This document shows, in pieces, positions 58,613-64,000 of a DNA stretch of 64,000 nt. The DNA lies in the NCBI GenBank assembly GCA_947305795.1, contig CAMZEK010000002.1, forward strand, positions 43,989 to 107,988, read 5' to 3'. Source of the stretch: an uncultured Bacteroidales bacterium. GTDB taxonomy: Bacteria; Bacteroidota; Bacteroidia; Bacteroidales; F082. Each line of letters starts with the position of its first letter. Positions within the stretch are counted from its first letter, which is position 1. The position numbers and the translations under genes were made by a program. A model generated the notes under the pieces. The model ran no database searches. It saw only the letters and a program-made list of their open reading frames with translations, and was not told the origin of the DNA.

Positions 58613-60391
58613 TTAAAGATCTTCCTCAAACTTAATGTCCTTCACATTAAGTTGAAGAGTCGTTTTACCCTGCCAGGTGTTGTATTCGAGGTGGTAACAA
58701 ATACTGAATGGTTCGCCCGTGCTGATGCGATTGAAAAAGTCGGCTTTTTGGAATGCAATGCCCGACAACGGCGCTATTCCCAACTCTTGGTCGCCTTGTT
58801 GTGCCAAAGTGAGCTTCAGGTGACGGTGACCACCTACGGGTCGTGAGCCACCTGCATCGTAAACATGGTCTGTCCAGAAAATAGGAGCCATATTGCCGGG
58901 GCCAAAAGGCGCAAACTGCTCAAGGATGCGCATGAACTTGGGCGTAATGTCACGGAAGTTGATTTTCAGATCCACCTCAAGTTCGGGGACAAAATCCTCT
59001 TCCACCAAATGCTCGCTGACATAGGACTCAAAACGTTGCTGGAATTCAGAGAGATTTTCTGGTTTCATCGAAAGCCCTGCAGCGTATTTATGTCCGCCAA
59101 AGTGTTCCAAAAGGTCAGAGCAGTTGTCGATGGCATCATAGATGTCGAAGCTCTTGATGGAACGCGCCGAACCGGTAATTAGTCCGTTAGCCATGGTCAT
59201 TACGATGGTGGGACGGTAATAGTAATCGGTGAGCCGCGAGGCCACGATTCCGATAACCCCTTTATGCCAGTGTTCGTTGAAGACGACGGTACTCTTGGCA
59301 TCGCGTAGCATTGGGTCTTCAGCAATCATGTCCAAAGCCTCCTCGGTGATGCGGTTGTCGAACTCGCGGCGCATGTCGTTCAGGTCGTTGATGGACGCGG
59401 CCAATTTCTCGGCGTGTTCTTTCTTCTCCGCGATGAGCAGACGTACTGAGTCAGCAGCTTTGTCAATGCGACCTGCAGCGTTGATACGAGGACCGATGAG
59501 AAACACCAAATCACTAATTGTCAATTCTCTGGTAAGCACATTATCGTCTTCTTCCAAATGGTCTTCATCGCGGCGGTAGATGTTGGCGTGCTGCAAGATG
59601 GCCTCAATGCCCGGACGCGGGTCTTTGTTGAGTCGTTTCAAGCCAAAGTATGCCAACACGCGGTTTTCACCTGTGATGGGCACAATGTCGGCAGCGATAC
59701 TAACCGCCAACAGGTCGAGCAGGTCGTAGACTTGTTCTATCGTGCCTAAGCCTTTCATTGACAGCGCGGTAATGAGCTTGAAGCCCACACCACAACCCGA
59801 AAGTTCGTCGTAAGGATAGTTGCAGTCAACGCGCTTCGCATCAAGCACGGCCACGGCTGCGGGAATTACTTCGCCTGGGCGATGGTGGTCACAGATGATG
59901 AAATCCACACCTTTATTGTTGGCATAGTCGATACGTTCAACGGCTTTGATGCCGCAGTCTAAGGCGATGACCAATTTGAAACCATTTTTGGCCGCATAGT
60001 CGATACCTTTGTGCGAGATGCCGTAACCCTCTTGGTAGCGATCTGGGATATAGAACTCTATTTTCTTTTTCTTGAAGAAAGGCTTAAGGTAGGTATAAAC
60101 CAAAGCCACAGCGGTGGTGCCATCCACGTCATAATCACCGTAAACCAACACTTTTTCACCTTGGTTGATGGCTCTCAAGACGCGCTCGACAGCCTTGTCC
60201 ATGTCCTTCATCAGGAACGGGTCGTGCAATTGGTCAAGTGAGGGTCGGAAGAAGGTTTTGGCCTCTTCAAAAGTGGTAATTCCGCGTTGGACAAGCAACG
60301 TTGCAAGATTCTCATCAACACCGAGAGTCTTGACAATTTCTGCAACTTGCTGACTATTAACAGGTTCGTTTAAAATCCACCGCGTTTCCAT
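58613..60391 (-). CDS. recJ: Single-stranded-DNA-specific exonuclease RecJ
   Basis: 592 residues of 5'-3' ssDNA exonuclease used in recombination and mismatch repair. DHH-family motifs: LVYGDYDVDGTTAVAL (Asp86, Asp88, Asp90 region), VIALDCGIKAVE, FIICDHHRPGE (the DHH motif), and AVSIAADIVP. The DHHA1 part has FGGHKYAAGLSM (GGH motif), followed by the OB-like domain (APFGPGNMAPIFWTD). Normal length and convergent with the GH97 gene, 23 bases apart. Confidence 0.95.
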   Translation of the reverse strand: METRWILNEPVNSQQVAEIVKTLGVDENLATLLVQRGITTFEEAKTFFRPSLDQLHDPFLMKDMDKAVERVLRAINQGEKVLVYGDYDVDGTTAVALVYTYLKPFFKKKKIEFYIPDRYQEGYGISHKGIDYAAKNGFKLVIALDCGIKAVERIDYANNKGVDFIICDHHRPGEVIPAAVAVLDAKRVDCNYPYDELSGCGVGFKLITALSMKGLGTIEQVYDLLDLLAVSIAADIVPITGENRVLAYFGLKRLNKDPRPGIEAILQHANIYRRDEDHLEEDDNVLTRELTISDLVFLIGPRINAAGRIDKAADSVRLLIAEKKEHAEKLAASINDLNDMRREFDNRITEEALDMIAEDPMLRDAKSTVVFNEHWHKGVIGIVASRLTDYYYRPTIVMTMANGLITGSARSIKSFDIYDAIDNCSDLLEHFGGHKYAAGLSMKPENLSEFQQRFESYVSEHLVEEDFVPELEVDLKINFRDITPKFMRILEQFAPFGPGNMAPIFWTDHVYDAGGSRPVGGHRHLKLTLAQQGDQELGIAPLSGIAFQKADFFNRISTGEPFSICYHLEYNTWQGKTTLQLNVKDIKFEEDL

Positions 60392-60504
60392 TCGCCTACT
60401 TTTGAATCTGTAAAAATAAGAATAATATTGATTCCATCATACGGAAAATGAAAATAAAAATCAATCTTCGCTGTAGTAAACTAATTTACAAGTAATTAAA
60501 AATA

Positions 60505-60533
60505 AAAACCCCGCCACAAAAATTGCAGCGGGG
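60505..60533 (-). terminator. Terminator of the EF-G-like gene
   Basis: On the minus strand CCCCGCTGC and GTGGCGGGG form the stem, followed by TTTTTATTTTT. It lies just after the stop at 60559. The remaining 60392-60504 is A/T-rich with no recognised gene. Confidence 0.65.
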
Positions 60534-60558
60534 AAAAATGCTATGATGAAAAGAATGC

Positions 60559-62694
60559 TTATTCTTCTTCCTTTTGGCTTTCTTCGTACTCCTTCAGCAG
60601 GCGGTTCTGTACGTCGGTGGGTACTTGTTGGTATTCGGCATACTTCATTGTAAAAGTACCACGACCCGAAGTCAGGGAGCTGAGGGTGGTCGAGTAGCGG
60701 TCCATTTCAGCCAACGGCACTTTGGCATGGATGGTCTGGTAGTTGTGGTCGCTGTCCATGCCCATGACGATAGCGCGGCGACCTTGCAGGTCGGTCATCA
60801 CAGCACCCATGAGGTCGGCGGGCATACGCACGTCAAGGTCATAGATGGGTTCCATGATCTTCGGACCAGCGTTCTTGAAGGCAGCGCTGAAGGCCATACG
60901 ACCGGCAATCTTAAAGGCCATTTCGTTGGAGTCGACTGGGTGCATCTTACCATCGTAGATGTAGCAGATGATGTCGCGGGCGTAGGAACCCGTCAGAGGA
61001 CCTTGTTCGAAGCGCTCGTTCACACCCTTCAGGATGGCGGGCATGAAGCGGGCATCGATGGCACCACCTACAACGCAGTTGGCGAAGATGAGCTTACCGC
61101 CCCAAGGCAGTTCGTACTCTTGCTTGTCGCGCACCTGCAGTTCGCTCGGGTCGGTGTAACCCTCGAAGTAAGGAGCCAATTGCATGTGCACCTCACCGAA
61201 CTGGCCGCTACCACCGGATTGTTTCTTGTGACGATAGCTGGCGCTGGCGCTCTTGGTAATGGTCTCGCGATAAGGAATCTTGGGCGACATGGTCTCAACA
61301 GCGATCTTATAGACGTTGTCGAAGTACCATTTCAGCGTGTTGAGATGATATTCACCCTGACATTGCAGGATGTTTTGGCGCAATTCGCGCGACATGCCAC
61401 TAATGATAGTCGGGTCGGTCTTGTGCATGTCGTTGAGGATGGTGCCCAGCTTTTCGTCTTCTTGTGAGTTGACGGCCTTAATGGCAATGCTGAAGATTGG
61501 GGTCGGGAACGGCATGTCTTCAAAGATGGCTTCAGAGGCTTTGGCATCGGCCAAGGTGTCACCAATGCGGCCGTCCTTCAGTTTGATGGTGCAAATAATG
61601 TCACCAGCATAAGCCTTCTCAACTTCTTCGCGGTTCTTGCCACGGAAAACGAGCAATTGTGACAGGCGTTCCTTATTGCCTGTGCGCGGGTTGATGAGGT
61701 CTTGGCTCTTGGCCACGGAGCCTCCGTAAATGCGCATCCAAGCCACATCACCGAGGTTTTGTTCTGTCGTTACCTTGAAGATGAACAGGGCGGTCGGATC
61801 GTCGGTGCTGTTGTGGAACTCTTGGCCGTTCTTGGCTTTGATGGTAGGCATGTCGGCGGGCGACGGGCAGGCGTTGATGATAAATTCCATCAGGCGCGTT
61901 ACGCCCACACCACGTTTGGCAGCGCCACAAAGCACAGGGAACATCTCACGGTTGACGATACCCAGATGGATACCGCGTTCCATGTCTTCTTCGCTCAGCG
62001 TCATTTCCTCAAAATATTTTTCCATCAGGGCTTCTTCGCCTTCGGCGGCATGTTCGATGAGGTTGTTGTGCAACTCTTCGGCTTTGGCCATTTCAGAAGC
62101 GGGAATGTCCTGAATCTCAGGGACGCCATTACCGTTCTTGAAGACGAGCATTTTCATCAAAATCAAGTCGATGACAGCATTGAAATCCTCACCAGCGTTG
62201 ACGGGATATTGGATGGGGGTCACCTTGTCGCCAAAATATTCCTTCAGTTGGTTGACCGTGTTGTCGAAATTGGCGTTGGCATGGTCGAGTTGGTTCATGA
62301 AGAACACGACCGGTTTCTTTGTGTTGGCGGCATGACGCCAAGCGTTTTCGGTGGTGGCTTCCACGCCCGACTGTGCATTGATAGTGCAAACGGCGATGTC
62401 GGCAGCGGTGAGGCAAGCTACGATGTCGCCCGAGAAGTCGCTAAAGCCAGGGGTGTCCAAGATGTTGATTTTCTTGTCGTTGAAAAGTGTGTACATCATG
62501 GAAGCATGAACCGAAATCTGGCGGTCCATTTCAATCTGACGGTAGTCGGAAACGGTGTTCTTCTCGTCAGTGCTGCCTTTTCTGTTGATGAGCTTGCCTT
62601 CAAAAAGCATGTTTTCGGCAAGTGTGGTCTTACCCGATTTCGCCGCGCCAATGAGGGCAACGTTACGGATGTCTTTTGTTTGGAATTCCTTCAT
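60559..62694 (-). CDS. Elongation factor G-like translational GTPase (EF-G2 type)
   Basis: 711 residues with the five-domain EF-G layout. G1 is GAAKSGKTT (16-24), G3 is DTPGFSDF (80-87) instead of the DTPGHVDF of true EF-G, and G4 is NQLD (134-137) instead of NKMD. Domain IV keeps KQSGGSGQFGEVHMQLAP and GSYARDIICYIYDG. The switch II His needed for fast GTP hydrolysis in EF-G/EF-Tu is Phe84; such changes define the EF-G2-like paralogues, whose function is not settled. It has its own promoter and is not in an str operon, which supports a paralogue rather than fusA. Confidence 0.88.
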   Translation of the reverse strand: MKEFQTKDIRNVALIGAAKSGKTTLAENMLFEGKLINRKGSTDEKNTVSDYRQIEMDRQISVHASMMYTLFNDKKINILDTPGFSDFSGDIVACLTAADIAVCTINAQSGVEATTENAWRHAANTKKPVVFFMNQLDHANANFDNTVNQLKEYFGDKVTPIQYPVNAGEDFNAVIDLILMKMLVFKNGNGVPEIQDIPASEMAKAEELHNNLIEHAAEGEEALMEKYFEEMTLSEEDMERGIHLGIVNREMFPVLCGAAKRGVGVTRLMEFIINACPSPADMPTIKAKNGQEFHNSTDDPTALFIFKVTTEQNLGDVAWMRIYGGSVAKSQDLINPRTGNKERLSQLLVFRGKNREEVEKAYAGDIICTIKLKDGRIGDTLADAKASEAIFEDMPFPTPIFSIAIKAVNSQEDEKLGTILNDMHKTDPTIISGMSRELRQNILQCQGEYHLNTLKWYFDNVYKIAVETMSPKIPYRETITKSASASYRHKKQSGGSGQFGEVHMQLAPYFEGYTDPSELQVRDKQEYELPWGGKLIFANCVVGGAIDARFMPAILKGVNERFEQGPLTGSYARDIICYIYDGKMHPVDSNEMAFKIAGRMAFSAAFKNAGPKIMEPIYDLDVRMPADLMGAVMTDLQGRRAIVMGMDSDHNYQTIHAKVPLAEMDRYSTTLSSLTSGRGTFTMKYAEYQQVPTDVQNRLLKEYEESQKEEE

Positions 62695-62749
62695 TTTTAT
62701 ATAACTATCTAATTATTAAATAATTGCTTTTCGCGAAAAATAGCGGCTG

Positions 62750-62757
62750 CAAAATTA
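62750..62757 (-). promoter_or_regulatory. -7 promoter box of the EF-G-like gene
   Basis: Minus-strand TAATTTTG, about 55 bases before ATG 62694. Confidence 0.45.
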
Positions 62758-62788
62758 CAAAAAATAGCGATTGCTCCACCTATATTAA

Positions 62789-63769
62789 TTATAATTTTGC
62801 GATTGCCGCATGAATTTTCTCCCAACGTGTTTCATCCATTTTAGCCCCCATCACTTCAATGATGCTTTTGGCTACGATAGCCCCCATCATGCCGCATTTT
62901 TGCAACGGTTTGTCTTTCATGAGACCAGCAAGGAAGCCTGCAGCCCACATATCGCCCGCACCCGTGGTGTCAATCACATTGGCCTCCAACGGTGGAATGA
63001 CAGCGATTTCGTCACCCCGCTTAACATATGCGCCTTTGGCCCCTACTTTTACCACAGCGATGTCACAACGTTCGGCTATGAAACTCAAAGCGGCTTCGGG
63101 TTCCATTTTTGTCAAGGCAAACGACTCTTTTTCGTTGGCAAAGACGATGTCCACATAACGCTCGACAAGTTCAAGGAGAAAATCATGGTTCTCTTCGACC
63201 ACATTGTAGCTGGCCAAATCGATGGCGATTTTCAAACCTTTAGCCTTTGCGGTCTCTATGGCTTTCTTGAGCATTGTCGGGTTGGCAACAAGGTAACCTT
63301 CCACGTAGAAGAAATCCCAACCGTCGAAAAGCTCTGGCTTGATGTCGTCGGCGCACATTTCGGCGGCGGCACCGAGACAGGTGGCAAAGGTGCGTTCGCC
63401 ATCGGGTGTGACAAGAGCCTGCACACGGCCCGAAGGGGTGTCACTTTTCAGCATTAAAGGACGCACATGACTTTCCGTCATTTGCTTTTCGAAAAACTCA
63501 CCCACTTCGTCTTTCCCGATCTTGCTGAGAAAACCAGACTCAACACCAAGTTTGGCCAAACCACTCATTGTATTGGCTGCTGAGCCACCAGAGGCTTTTT
63601 GACTGCCAAGGTAGGACAATTTATCGCCAATTTTCACAGAGGTTTGGGCGTCCACATAGGTCATGCTCCCTTTTGGGAGATTCAGCTCTTGCAGGATTTG
63701 TTCGTTGGGGATTTGGGTCAGGATATCGACCAAGGCACTCCCGATGCCGAGTATTTTCTTTGTTGCCAT
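62789..63769 (-). CDS. PfkB-family sugar/nucleoside kinase, adenosine kinase-like
   Basis: 326 residues of ribokinase fold. SGGSAANTMSGLAKLG is the N-terminal PfkB signature, and VIDTTGAGDMWAAGFLAGL is the C-terminal one with the catalytic Asp in GAGD. The GSALVDIL start and the length agree with the group annotated as adenosine kinase in Bacteroidetes; the reaction would be adenosine plus ATP to AMP plus ADP, but ribose- or other-nucleoside kinase activity cannot be excluded. Own promoter; the EF-G-like gene follows downstream with its own. Confidence 0.88.
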   Translation of the reverse strand: MATKKILGIGSALVDILTQIPNEQILQELNLPKGSMTYVDAQTSVKIGDKLSYLGSQKASGGSAANTMSGLAKLGVESGFLSKIGKDEVGEFFEKQMTESHVRPLMLKSDTPSGRVQALVTPDGERTFATCLGAAAEMCADDIKPELFDGWDFFYVEGYLVANPTMLKKAIETAKAKGLKIAIDLASYNVVEENHDFLLELVERYVDIVFANEKESFALTKMEPEAALSFIAERCDIAVVKVGAKGAYVKRGDEIAVIPPLEANVIDTTGAGDMWAAGFLAGLMKDKPLQKCGMMGAIVAKSIIEVMGAKMDETRWEKIHAAIAKL

Positions 63770-63789
63770 ACTGTTTTACGTTTGAGCTG

Positions 63790-63797
63790 CAAAGATA
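63790..63797 (-). promoter_or_regulatory. -7 promoter box of the PfkB kinase
   Basis: Minus-strand TATCTTTG, 21 bases before ATG 63769. Confidence 0.5.
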
Positions 63798-63885
63798 GGA
63801 AAATAAATCCACGCAGATTGATAAAAATTTTCTTATTGATAATCAAACAATTACAATTAAGTAGAAAAAATTTCTCCAAAAAAGG

Positions 63886-63915
63886 TTGTCCGTAATAGAA
63901 AAAGCCGTATTTTTG
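63886..63915 (+). promoter_or_regulatory. Promoter of the tRNA-Asn gene
   Basis: TTG at 63886-63888 and TATTTTTG at 63908-63915, 19 bases apart, about 37 bases before the tRNA 5' end. Confidence 0.5.
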
Positions 63916-63951
63916 CAGCCGCAAATCAGACGAGTTCTGTGACAATGTGCA

Positions 63952-64000
63952 GCCTCCTTAGCTCAGTTGGTTAGAGCATCTGACTGTTAATCAGGGGGTC
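63952..64000 (+). tRNA. tRNA-Asn (anticodon GTT), 3' end outside window
   Basis: Acceptor 5' strand GCCTCCT, then TA, D-arm GCTCAGTTGGTTAGAGC, anticodon arm TCTGA-CTGTTAA-TCAGG with anticodon GTT, then the variable loop GGGTC where the window stops. The T arm and acceptor 3' strand are missing. Confidence 0.9.

Overview
The window looks like chromosomal DNA of an uncultured member of the order Bacteroidales. The signs are the -7 promoter boxes of the form TAnnTTTG in front of many genes, a SusC/SusD pair, DUF4249 and CotH lipoprotein/secretion families, methylmalonyl-CoA mutase in two subunits, and five proteins ending in a type IX secretion (T9SS) type A sorting domain (a '..PNP..' strand pattern closing with a basic tail such as KLVVR). 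No phage, integrase, transposase, CRISPR array or rRNA was seen. The window opens inside a gene and closes inside a tRNA-Asn.

Layout. 1-3.5 kb: 3' end of a phenylacetate-CoA ligase, an acyltransferase, a small secreted protein and glycerol-3-phosphate dehydrogenase. 3.6-11.4 kb: an apparent operon of SusC-like transporter, SusD-like lipoprotein and a T9SS-exported PNGase F-type glycoamidase that keeps all three catalytic carboxylates, i.e. an N-glycan foraging locus. 11.5-13.8 kb: a deoxyhypusine-synthase-like enzyme and an arginase-fold protein that has lost half its metal ligands. 14.0-31.0 kb: two giant tandem paralogues built from alternating ~170-residue 'IGDG..QIYT..KNQIKL' modules and ~70-residue InlB/Flg_new-like repeats, both with a T9SS tail; the first is cut by a single in-frame TGA where the repeat needs Trp. 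31.2-33.5 kb: a T9SS-exported peptidylarginine deiminase very like Porphyromonas PPAD. 33.5-36.6 kb (minus strand): a 52-codon gene too short for usual ORF cut-offs, a secreted CotH-type kinase and a small jelly-roll protein. 36.6-42.4 kb (minus): purH-mreB-mreC-mreD and an M20 peptidase. 42.4-48.8 kb: a paralogous lipoprotein pair followed by mutA and mutB. 49.0-53.0 kb (minus): TonB receptor, DUF4249 lipoprotein, DUF937 protein. 53.2-58.6 kb: YtxH/holin-like envelope pair, an S41 protease with an SGNH-hydrolase/beta-barrel fusion, and a GH97 glycosidase. 58.6-64.0 kb: recJ, an EF-G-like GTPase, a PfkB (adenosine-kinase type) kinase and tRNA-Asn.

The theme of the first half is surface export: five T9SS cargoes within about 27 kb, several of which act or probably act on host or neighbour proteins (deglycosylation, arginine citrullination, repeat-rich adhesion). 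The second half is mainly housekeeping. A further layer is formed by dispersed palindromic repeats: a 28-bp family with copies inside three T9SS tail coding regions, and a ~90-bp family that exactly fills the stop-to-start gap in two unrelated operons (mreB-mreC and mutA-mutB).

All assignments are from reading the sequence and remembered family motifs; no search was run.
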